Positions 57,427-64,000 of a DNA stretch of 64,000 nt are shown here, one piece after another. The stretch is from positions 3,782,001-3,846,000 of the forward strand of contig OZ257149.1 of the NCBI GenBank assembly GCA_965279085.1, read 5' to 3'. Every line of letters begins with the position of its first letter. The first letter of the stretch is position 1. Made by a program: the position numbers and the translations under genes. The notes under the pieces were generated by a model, which had not been told where the DNA came from, searched no databases, and worked only from the letters and a program-made list of their open reading frames with translations. The stretch is from UBA7672 sp965279085 (GTDB lineage Bacteria; Pseudomonadota; Alphaproteobacteria; Caulobacterales; Hyphomonadaceae).

Positions 57427-58133
57427 GCCCGTCGCGCGATTATCCAGGCGCCTTTGTAACCGCCATGGTCGGTGTGCCGCAGCACGAGGCGGCTGAAACC
57501 GCGCTCCGTGAATATCCGAACGACGTCGTTCAGGTTGTAGGCGTACATCTGGATCAGTGAGCCGATGTCATGGCCGTCCTGCCGCTGTACGCGGCGGTTG
57601 CGCCAGCGCGTAAGGCGAGCGAGCAGCGTTTCTGACGGCGGGGCTTCATTCCAGACTGTCACGTGAATGCTGGCGAAGGCGCCGGGGGATGCGCGGCCAA
57701 GCGCGGTCGACAGCAAGGCTAACCCTTCGACGGGCGGGATGTGCTGGAAGGCGATGAACGAGTTGATCCACTCGAAGGGACCTGCGGGCAGTTCGGCGGT
57801 GAAGGTGGCGTTGGACGGGGCGGCCTCGCGCGCGATGCGGAGCATCGATTCAGAAACGTCGTAACCGACCACCGCCGGCATGTGGTGCGCCATGGCGTAG
57901 GTGAGACGGCCGACGCCGCAGCCTATGTCGAGCGCCGTTCCGTTCGAGGGGCGCGCGCTGACATCGTAGTCGAACCAGTGGAGCACGTTTCCCATCTCGG
58001 ATTCGCCGGACTCGTAGAAGCGGGCGCGCGCAGCGGGATCGATCTGGTCCAGGCGGAAGTCGGGCGACGTCAGCACGCCGAAGAATGGATCGCGTGCGCC
58101 GATGATCTCCCAGTCGTGCTTGCGGTTGGCCAT
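57423..58133 (-). CDS. SAM-dependent methyltransferase
   Basis: A 236-residue class I methyltransferase. Motif I is GTALDIGCGVGRLTYAMA (about residue 67), motif II region VGYDVSESMLRIAREAAP, and post-motif segments INSFIAFQHIPPVEGLALLS. The N terminus MANRKHDWEIIGARDPFFGV is typical of a large group of sugar- or small-molecule methyltransferases (bacterial Methyltransf_25/11). The substrate is unknown. It starts 10 bases after the stop of the SnoaL-like gene, so both are cotranscribed. Confidence 0.9.
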   Translation of the reverse strand: MANRKHDWEIIGARDPFFGVLTSPDFRLDQIDPAARARFYESGESEMGNVLHWFDYDVSARPSNGTALDIGCGVGRLTYAMAHHMPAVVGYDVSESMLRIAREAAPSNATFTAELPAGPFEWINSFIAFQHIPPVEGLALLSTALGRASPGAFASIHVTVWNEAPPSETLLARLTRWRNRRVQRQDGHDIGSLIQMYAYNLNDVVRIFTERGFSRLVLRHTDHGGYKGAWIIARRA

Positions 58134-58143
58134 CGGGTGTTTG

Positions 58144-58509
58144 TCAGCCCCGGAGCTGCGCGGGGTCGTAGTAGAACTGCTCGCGCCTGATGCGGTCGCC
58201 ATCCCATTCCTGCACCGCGATCTCGTCCATCGGCCGGAAGGAGCCGTCGGGCTGGCGAATCTGGAAGACCCAGTTGATGAAGACGAGGTCGCCATTGATG
58301 GCGAAGCGTTCGACCTTGCGGACGGGCATGTTTCCGAAGCGGGCGAGGACATCCATTTCGTGGGCGACCAGCCTGTCGCGGCCGACGCGCGGCTCGCTCA
58401 TGTTCTCCTGCATTGATGCGTCTTCGTGATAGAAGTGCATGATCGCAGCGACATAGTCCTGCTGTTCGACGCGAGCGATGAAGCTCTCGACGCGTTCAAG
58501 CGTGGGCAT
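58144..58509 (-). CDS. SnoaL/NTF2-like protein
   Basis: A 121-residue protein with the cone-shaped NTF2 layout: LERVESFIARVEQQDYVAAI, the MHFYHEDASMQENMSEPRVG segment, HEMDVLARFGNMPVRKVERF, and strands FINWVFQIRQPDGSFRPMDE and EIAVQEWDGDRIRREQFYYD. SnoaL-like proteins catalyse cyclisations or hydrolyses, or simply bind ligands. Here the role is unknown. The start is ATG 58509. The methyltransferase gene follows within 10 bases. Confidence 0.87.
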   Translation of the reverse strand: MPTLERVESFIARVEQQDYVAAIMHFYHEDASMQENMSEPRVGRDRLVAHEMDVLARFGNMPVRKVERFAINGDLVFINWVFQIRQPDGSFRPMDEIAVQEWDGDRIRREQFYYDPAQLRG

Positions 58510-58597
58510 GATGCCTCCGATATTCCTGCGGTCCCCCTCGTCCGTGCGAGGTTTATCGGTGGTAGCGGCAAAGACCAGGTAAATAACCCAGGATAGA

Positions 58598-59383
58598 TTA
58601 GCGCCTCGGCGGAACCACGGGCAGCGAGGATGACAGGCCGCCGTCGACCGGCAACAACTGACCATTCACATAGCTGGCGTCGTCGCTGGCGAGGAAGAGG
58701 GCGGCCTTCGCGATTTCTTCCGGTTGCCCGGCGCGGCGCATGGCGTTGAGCTGGCCGATCTTGTCGTCGGTGCCTTTCTCGCGCGCGCGATCGAAGATCG
58801 GTTGCGTCATGCCGGTTTCGATGAGGCCGGGGGCGACGCCGTTCACACGGACGCCAGTGCCGGCAAGCTGGTTGGCGGCGAGGGAGACGAGGGAGATGAC
58901 GCCGGCTTTCGAGGCGGAGTAGGCGGGCGAGCCCGCGCCATTGCGGATGCCGGCGACGCTGGCGGTGCAGACGATGGCGCCTTTGCCCTGTTTGATCATG
59001 TGCGGCGCGCCGAGCTGGATCGCGAGCATCGGGCCGATGAGGTTGACCTGCAGGATGGTCTTCCACTGGTCTTCGGATTGTTCGAACAGGTTGGGCGTGC
59101 CGCCGGAGATGCCAGCATTGGCGTAGATGACGTCGATATTGCCGTTGGTCTTCAGCGCAAGGTCGATGAGCTTCTGCACATCGGTTGAGACGCCCGCATC
59201 CATTTCCATCGCGACAGCCTTGCCGCCCGCGGCCTTGATGGCGGCGACCGTCTCGTTGACGCCTGCGACCTTGTCGGCGGCGATCACGCTGGCGCCCTCG
59301 GCGGCGAACAACTTCGCGGAAGCGCGGCCGATGCCGGAAGCGGCGCCGGTGACGATGACGGATTTGCCGGTGAAGCGGGCCAT
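58598..59383 (-). CDS. Short-chain dehydrogenase/reductase
   Basis: A 261-residue classical SDR. The cofactor motif is VIVTGAASGIGRASAKLF, then ANAG in VIYANAGISGGTP, the catalytic Ser in CTASVAGIRNGAGSP, and YSASKAG. The C-terminal FLASDDASYVNGQLLPVDGG is standard. It is an NAD(P)-dependent oxidoreductase of unknown substrate. The start at 59383 begins the Rossmann fold directly; an ATG at 59440 would add 19 basic residues. It lies divergently from the DUF885 array. Confidence 0.93.
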   Translation of the reverse strand: MARFTGKSVIVTGAASGIGRASAKLFAAEGASVIAADKVAGVNETVAAIKAAGGKAVAMEMDAGVSTDVQKLIDLALKTNGNIDVIYANAGISGGTPNLFEQSEDQWKTILQVNLIGPMLAIQLGAPHMIKQGKGAIVCTASVAGIRNGAGSPAYSASKAGVISLVSLAANQLAGTGVRVNGVAPGLIETGMTQPIFDRAREKGTDDKIGQLNAMRRAGQPEEIAKAALFLASDDASYVNGQLLPVDGGLSSSLPVVPPRR

Positions 59384-59545
59384 AGGTTTTTCCTTGTTTG
59401 TCCGTTTCGTAATCGGCCGCGACCGCTGAGACGTCAACAACCTGTCATCCGGGACCCATGTTCGCGCTTGCAGGATGACAATCGTGGAATGCCTACGCTA
59501 TATCGGCGCCGGGGCAGGGCAGGGAATTCCAGACGGGAGCGGGAA

Positions 59546-61396
59546 ATGAGGGCAATCTTTGGCGCGGCTGCAATGCTGGCAGTGCTTGCGGCGTGCGGAC
59601 CAACCGAGCCCGCGGCCCCCAGCGCCGAGGCAATCGCAAAGAACAGCACGGACCTCGTGGCGTATCTCGACGCCGAGTACGAGGAAGAGGTGCAGTTCTC
59701 GCCCCAGGAAATGACCAGCCAGGGCCGGAAGGACAAGTACGGCGAACTGGATGACCGCACGGAAGCGGCTCTTACGAAGGTTCTGGACTGGCGCCGCCAG
59801 TCGGTTGCCGACATGCAGTCGAAGTTCAAGCCGGAAGAGTTGAGCGAGGATGCGCGGCTTTCCTACGACATCTGGGTGCTCGAGCTCGACCGCGCCGAGA
59901 AGCGCGCGGGTTTCCGCCGCCATGGGTATCTCTTCGGCCGCAACGGCGCGCACACGGGCCTGGTGAACTTCATCATCAACCAGCACCGCGTCGACGAGAA
60001 GTCGGACATGGAAGCCTACATCACGCGCGTCGGCGCGATCGGTGCGGCGCTGGACCAGCTGATCGAGCGCGCGAAGCTGTCGGCGACGGATGGCATCCGC
60101 ATGCCGGCCTTCTCATACGACATGACGACGTCGGAGATTGCGCGCGTTCTCGACGGCGCGCCGTTCAAGGGTGCGAAGGACTCGGCGCTGTTCGCCGACG
60201 GCAAGAAGAAGATCGCCGATCTGCAGGCGGCCGGAAAGGTCACGGCTGACGAGGCCAAGGCGTTGCAGACGCAGCTGGCCGACGCGATGATCGCGAAGAT
60301 GAAGCCGGCGTATGACCGGCTTGGCGCATGGATCGCTGAGGACAAGAAGAATGCCTCGGCGACGCCGCAGGGTGCTGGCTCGCTGCCGAATGGCGAGGCG
60401 TACTACAACGCCATGCTGAGCCTGATGACGACGACCGACATGACGGCGGATGAAATCCACCAGCTCGGCCTGTCGGAAGTCGCGCGCATCCATGGCGAGA
60501 TGGAGAAGGTGAAGGAGCAGGCGGGCTTCAAAGGCACGCTGCAGGAGTTCTTCGCCTTCATGCGGACGGACAAGCAGTTCTACCTGCCGAGCAATGACGC
60601 GGGCGCGCAGGAGTATATCGACCGTGCGACCAGGCACATCGAGGAGATGAAGCTGGCGCTGCCGAAATACTTCGGCCGGCTGCCGAAGGCGGATCTCATC
60701 GTGAAGCGGGTCGAGCCCTATCGCGAAGAGCCGGGCGGCGCGCAGCATTACCAGGCCGGCACGCCGGATGGCTCGCGTCCGGGCATCTACTACGCGCACC
60801 TGTCGGACATGAACGCGATGCCGACCTACATGCTGGAAGACATCGCCTATCACGAAGGCCTGCCGGGCCATCACATGCAGATATCGATCCAGCAGGAGCT
60901 GGAAGCCGAAACGGACCCGGCCAAGAGGTTGCCGAAATTCCGCACGCAGTATGGATACACGGCGTACTCGGAAGGCTGGGGCCTCTATTCGGAAGCGCTG
61001 TCGCGGGAGATGGGCTTCCTGAAGGATCCCTACAGCCATTACGGCCAGCTCTCGGGCGAGATCTGGCGTGCGATCCGGCTGGTGCTGGACACGGGCATCC
61101 ACTCCAAGGGTTGGACGGAAGAGCAGGCGGTGAAGTACTTCACCGACAACTCGTCCATCGCGGAGGGCGCGATCGCGTCGGAAGTCCGACGCTACATAAC
61201 GACGCCGGGGCAGGCGACGGCCTACAAGATCGGCATGATCCGGCTGCAGCAGCTGCGCGACAAGGCGCGGACCGAGCTGGGGGACAAGTTCAGCTATCCG
61301 GCTTTCCACGACCAGATCCTCGGCGGCGGCGCTCTGCCGATGCCGGTCCTGGAAGCGAAAATCGATCGCTGGATTGCAAGTCAGAAGGCGAGTTGA
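59546..61396 (+). CDS. DUF885 family lipoprotein, tandem copy 1
   Basis: A 616-residue protein. MRAIFGAAAMLAVLAACGPT gives a lipobox (LAAC). A long helical body contains the family's hallmark DIAYHEGLPGHHMQISIQQE, a HExxxGHH metal-type site, and YTAYSEGWGLYSEALSREMG with the third-ligand-type Glu. This arrangement is that of the DUF885 family, which resembles gluzincin metallopeptidases (M2/M3-like), so a peptidase on the envelope is the best guess. GGGAGCGGGAA precedes ATG 59546. A palindromic repeat separates it from copy 2. Confidence 0.9.
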   Translation: MRAIFGAAAMLAVLAACGPTEPAAPSAEAIAKNSTDLVAYLDAEYEEEVQFSPQEMTSQGRKDKYGELDDRTEAALTKVLDWRRQSVADMQSKFKPEELSEDARLSYDIWVLELDRAEKRAGFRRHGYLFGRNGAHTGLVNFIINQHRVDEKSDMEAYITRVGAIGAALDQLIERAKLSATDGIRMPAFSYDMTTSEIARVLDGAPFKGAKDSALFADGKKKIADLQAAGKVTADEAKALQTQLADAMIAKMKPAYDRLGAWIAEDKKNASATPQGAGSLPNGEAYYNAMLSLMTTTDMTADEIHQLGLSEVARIHGEMEKVKEQAGFKGTLQEFFAFMRTDKQFYLPSNDAGAQEYIDRATRHIEEMKLALPKYFGRLPKADLIVKRVEPYREEPGGAQHYQAGTPDGSRPGIYYAHLSDMNAMPTYMLEDIAYHEGLPGHHMQISIQQELEAETDPAKRLPKFRTQYGYTAYSEGWGLYSEALSREMGFLKDPYSHYGQLSGEIWRAIRLVLDTGIHSKGWTEEQAVKYFTDNSSIAEGAIASEVRRYITTPGQATAYKIGMIRLQQLRDKARTELGDKFSYPAFHDQILGGGALPMPVLEAKIDRWIASQKAS

Positions 61397-61414
61397 GGTT
61401 TCTCAGGCGGCGGT

Positions 61415-61552
61415 GAGCACGCCCTTCCATCCTTCGAGACGATCGCTTCGCGATCCCTCAGGATGAGGGCTACTTGCCGCCGGTGGATGTGAAGCCCTCA
61501 TCCTGAGGGATTGGCGCGAAGCGACAATCGTCTCGAAGGATGCGGGCGTGCT
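61415..61552. repeat. Palindromic intergenic repeat, copy 5
   Basis: The left arm has GAGCACGCCCTTCCATCCTT (61415 on) and GATCCCTCAGGATGAGGGCT. The right arm has GCCCTCATCCTGAGGGATTG (61495 on), GACAATCGTCTCGAAGGATG and GCGGGCGTGCTT. It occupies most of the gap between DUF885 copies 1 and 2 and ends about 17 bases before copy 2's start codon, so it lies within the promoter or leader region. Confidence 0.88.
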
Positions 61553-61568
61553 TACGGATGGAGCGAGT

Positions 61569-63395
61569 ATGAGACTTCTGTTTGCAGCGGGCCTGATGGC
61601 CCTTGCCGCCGCGTGCAGCCCGACTGCGCCGGCTGGCCCCACGGCTGAGGAGATCACTGCGGAGAGCAAGAAGCTCACCGACTATCTCAATGCCGAGTTC
61701 GAGGAAGAGCTGGCGATGAACCCCACGCTGCTGACGCAGATGGGCCGCAAGGAGCTGTACGACCAGCTCGGCGATTTCTCGGAAGCCGACTATCAGAAGC
61801 AGCTGGCCTGGCGGCGTGAGAGCGTGGCCGGGATGAAGGCTGACGTCGATCCGGCGAAGCTGAACGACGACGCGAAGATTTCCTGGGCGATGTGGGAAAA
61901 CGAGCTGGAGCGTTCTGAGCTGCGTGCGAAATGGCTGAGACACGACTACATCTATGGCTTCAGCGGTCCGCACACCGGAATGCCGAACTTCCTCATCACC
62001 TACCACAAGGTGGATGAGCCGAAGGACATGGACGCGTACGTCGCGCGCCTGAAGGCGCTCGGGCCGGCGATCGATCAGAGCACGGAGCGGGCGAAGCTGG
62101 CGGCGGCGGACGGAGTTCGTACGCCGAAATTCGGCTATGAGCGCACGGCAGGCGAAGCGCAGCTGGTGATCACCGGCGCGCCGTTTGGCGGCAAGGGCGA
62201 CTCACCGCTGTTCGAAGACATCAAGACGAAGGCGGCCGAGCTGCAGAAGGCTGGCAAGGCGACGCCGGAGCAGGTGAAGGCCTGGACCGATGCGGCGGCC
62301 GCAGCGCTGAACGAGAGCGTGAAGCCGGCCTATGAGCGGCTGATCGCCTGGCTCAAGGAAGACATGCCCAACGCGCAATCGGGCAAGGTCGGCGCGCTGA
62401 CGCTGCCGAACGGCACGGAGTGGTACAATACGGCTCTCGAGCTGCAGACCACGACGAAGATGACGGCGGACGAGATCCACGAGCTGGGGCTGTCCGAGGT
62501 CAAGCGCATCCACGCGGAGATGGACAAGATCCGCGTCTCCACCGGCTTCACCGGCGATATGAAGGCGTTCTTCGAGTTCATGCGTACGGATCCGAAGTTC
62601 TACCTGCCAAACACGGACGAGGGGCGCACCAAGTATCTCGCAACGGCGCAGGGCTATCTCGATGCGATGTACAAGCGGCTGCCGGAATACTTCGGGCGGC
62701 TGCCCAAGGCTCCGCTGGTGGTCAAGCGCGTCGAGCCGTTCCGCGAACAGCCCGGTGGTGCCGCGCACTATTACGGACCTACGCCGGACGGAAAGCAGCC
62801 CGGCATCTTCTATGCGCACCTTGTCGACATGAGCGCCGTGTCGCTATGGGCGCTGGAAAGCCTCGCCTATCACGAGGGCGTTCCGGGCCATCACATGCAG
62901 ATCGCCATCCAGAACGAGCTGACGGACATTCCGGTGTTCCGCACGCAGTACGGCTATTCGGCGTTTGCCGAGGGCTGGGGTCTCTATGCCGAGGAGCTCG
63001 GCAAGGAGATGGGCATGTTCACCGACCCGTACAACGATTTCGGCCGCCTGAACTCGGAGCTGTGGCGCGCTGTGCGGCTGGTGCTCGACACCGGGCTGCA
63101 CGCCAAGGGCTGGACTGAAGACGAAGCCGTAGCATGGGCGATGGAGAACTCGGCGCGTCCGACAAGCTCGATCAAGAGCGAGGTGAAACGCTTCCTGTTG
63201 AATCCGGGACAGGCAACGACCTACAAGATCGGCATGATCGCGATCCAGCGCCTGCGCGACGAAGCGAAGGCCGAACTTGGCGACAAGTTCGACTGGAAGT
63301 CGTTCCACGACACGGTGATCACCGGCGGCTCCATGCCGCTGCCGGTACTGGACCAGCGCGTGCGCGCCTGGATCGCGACACAGAAGAAGGCCTAG
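61569..63395 (+). CDS. DUF885 family lipoprotein, tandem copy 2
   Basis: A 608-residue paralogue of copy 1. MRLLFAAGLMALAAACSPTA has a lipobox (AAAC). The motif LAYHEGVPGHHMQIAIQNEL and the YSAFAEGWGLYAEELGKEMG segment are conserved. The N-terminal part of the body (DYLNAEFEEELAMNPTLLTQ) and the C terminus are also alike. The protein is clearly diverged from copy 1, not a recent duplicate. The start at 61569 is directly after the repeat. Copy 3 begins 10 bases after its stop, suggesting one transcript for copies 2 and 3. Confidence 0.9.
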   Translation: MRLLFAAGLMALAAACSPTAPAGPTAEEITAESKKLTDYLNAEFEEELAMNPTLLTQMGRKELYDQLGDFSEADYQKQLAWRRESVAGMKADVDPAKLNDDAKISWAMWENELERSELRAKWLRHDYIYGFSGPHTGMPNFLITYHKVDEPKDMDAYVARLKALGPAIDQSTERAKLAAADGVRTPKFGYERTAGEAQLVITGAPFGGKGDSPLFEDIKTKAAELQKAGKATPEQVKAWTDAAAAALNESVKPAYERLIAWLKEDMPNAQSGKVGALTLPNGTEWYNTALELQTTTKMTADEIHELGLSEVKRIHAEMDKIRVSTGFTGDMKAFFEFMRTDPKFYLPNTDEGRTKYLATAQGYLDAMYKRLPEYFGRLPKAPLVVKRVEPFREQPGGAAHYYGPTPDGKQPGIFYAHLVDMSAVSLWALESLAYHEGVPGHHMQIAIQNELTDIPVFRTQYGYSAFAEGWGLYAEELGKEMGMFTDPYNDFGRLNSELWRAVRLVLDTGLHAKGWTEDEAVAWAMENSARPTSSIKSEVKRFLLNPGQATTYKIGMIAIQRLRDEAKAELGDKFDWKSFHDTVITGGSMPLPVLDQRVRAWIATQKKA

Positions 63396-63405
63396 GGAAC
63401 GCGAC

Positions 63406-64000
63406 ATGCGTATGTGGATTTCTGCCGGCCTTCTGGCCGTTGTCGCCGCTTGCGCGCCGTCGACGCCTCCGGCGCCGACCGCCGAGGAGATCGCGAAAGT
63501 GAGCGGAGAGCTGAACGCGTTTCTCGACGCGGAATACGAAGAGAGCCTGCAGATGAGCCCGATCCAGCTCACCATGCAGGGCCGCAAGGACCATAACGAC
63601 AAGCTCGACGACATGAGCGAGGCGCAGAAGGACCGGAACCTCGCCTGGCTGCGCGAGAGCGTGACGGACATGAAGGCGAAGTTCGATCCGGCAAAGCTGG
63701 ACGAGGAAACGCGCACATCGTTCGACATGTGGGCGCTGCAGCTGGATCAGGCGGACAAGGCCGACAAGTTCCGCCGCCATCCCTACACCTTCATCCGCGA
63801 CTCCGTGCCGGTCTTCCTGCCTGCCTTCATGATCAACTTCCATGAGGTGAGCGAGAAGGCGGACATGGATGCGTACATGTCGCGCATCGCGGCGTTCGCG
63901 ACGGCGATCGACCAGACGACGGAGCAGGCGAAGATGTCGGCGCAGGCCGGCGTGCGGCCGCCGCTGTTCTCGTACGAGCAGGTGATTGACGAAGCAGGCA
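63406..64000 (+). CDS. DUF885 family lipoprotein, tandem copy 3 (cut by window edge)
   Basis: The first 198 residues of a third paralogue are present. MRMWISAGLLAVVAACAPST carries a lipobox (VAAC). The following LNAFLDAEYEESLQMSPIQL, then LAWLRESVTDMKAKFDPAKL, matches copies 1 and 2 in order and spacing. The HExxGHH-type motif lies beyond the right edge. Its start is 10 bases after the copy 2 stop, so it is cotranscribed. More copies may follow outside the window. Confidence 0.88.
   Translation, partial: MRMWISAGLLAVVAACAPSTPPAPTAEEIAKVSGELNAFLDAEYEESLQMSPIQLTMQGRKDHNDKLDDMSEAQKDRNLAWLRESVTDMKAKFDPAKLDEETRTSFDMWALQLDQADKADKFRRHPYTFIRDSVPVFLPAFMINFHEVSEKADMDAYMSRIAAFATAIDQTTEQAKMSAQAGVRPPLFSYEQVIDEAG

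Noticed and set aside
1..64000. Searched for tRNA, rRNA, CRISPR arrays, insertion sequences, integrases and phage genes
   Set aside because: No cloverleaf with CCA-end context, no regularly spaced direct repeats with unique spacers, and no transposase or integrase motif was found by reading. Atypical small RNAs cannot be excluded.

Overview
The window is high-GC, gene-dense bacterial DNA with short intergenic gaps. It points to an alphaproteobacterium, probably in or near Hyphomonadaceae/Caulobacterales. The evidence is a class I polyhydroxyalkanoate (PHA) synthase with phasin and PhaR, glutathione-dependent formaldehyde oxidation, a Zur-type box before a ZnuD-like receptor, valine-degradation genes, many small secreted lipoproteins, and intergenic palindromic repeats of a type common in this class. 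This is inferred from gene content; there is no rRNA marker here. I saw no tRNA, rRNA, CRISPR array, insertion sequence, integrase or phage module. The region looks chromosomal.

Layout. 1-7.4 kb is almost all minus strand: S-formylglutathione hydrolase (cut by the left edge), small secreted proteins, an acyltransferase, a VOC protein, a CPBP protease, the partner formaldehyde dehydrogenase adhC, a TPR-like protein and a lipoprotein. 7.6-13.3 kb holds a copper-protein-like secreted protein, a HAD phosphatase and the valine pair mmsA/mmsB with membrane genes between them. 13.5-16.4 kb has a phosphatidyltransferase and the ZnuD-like receptor. 16.6-28.8 kb is a PHA and cell-wall region: phasin, membrane protein, phaC, hydrolase, phaR, a penicillin-acylase-family lipoprotein, a Mur ligase/LD-carboxypeptidase divergent pair, a second acyltransferase and 3-hydroxybutyrate dehydrogenase.

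28.9-37.2 kb is the most unusual part. It holds a TIR-domain protein, an M28 peptidase, and a tightly coupled four-gene operon (TelA-like coiled coil, one-helix membrane protein, coiled coil with a glycine-rich tail, phytase-esterase-like protein), followed by a PhoD-type phosphatase. 37.4-48.4 kb carries an ankyrin protein, DUF1993, a cyclophilin-like lipoprotein, a glycine-zipper lipoprotein, a P450, phoH with a structured leader, a gamma carbonic anhydrase, a repeat mosaic and a luciferase-like oxidoreductase. 48.4-59.4 kb has a DEAD-box helicase, a VIT/CCC1-like transporter, a crotonase, a macrolide-phosphotransferase-like kinase, a GST, tandem PilZ, PAS, a secreted Cys-rich protein, a methyltransferase and an SDR. 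59.5-64 kb is a tandem array of three DUF885 lipoproteins, the last cut by the right edge.

Two patterns cross the window. Six of about fifteen convergent gene pairs share one CTAG as both stop codons. A family of roughly 125-140 bp palindromic repeats occupies gene ends at five places. The best candidate for an undescribed system is the operon at 30.8-35.6 kb.
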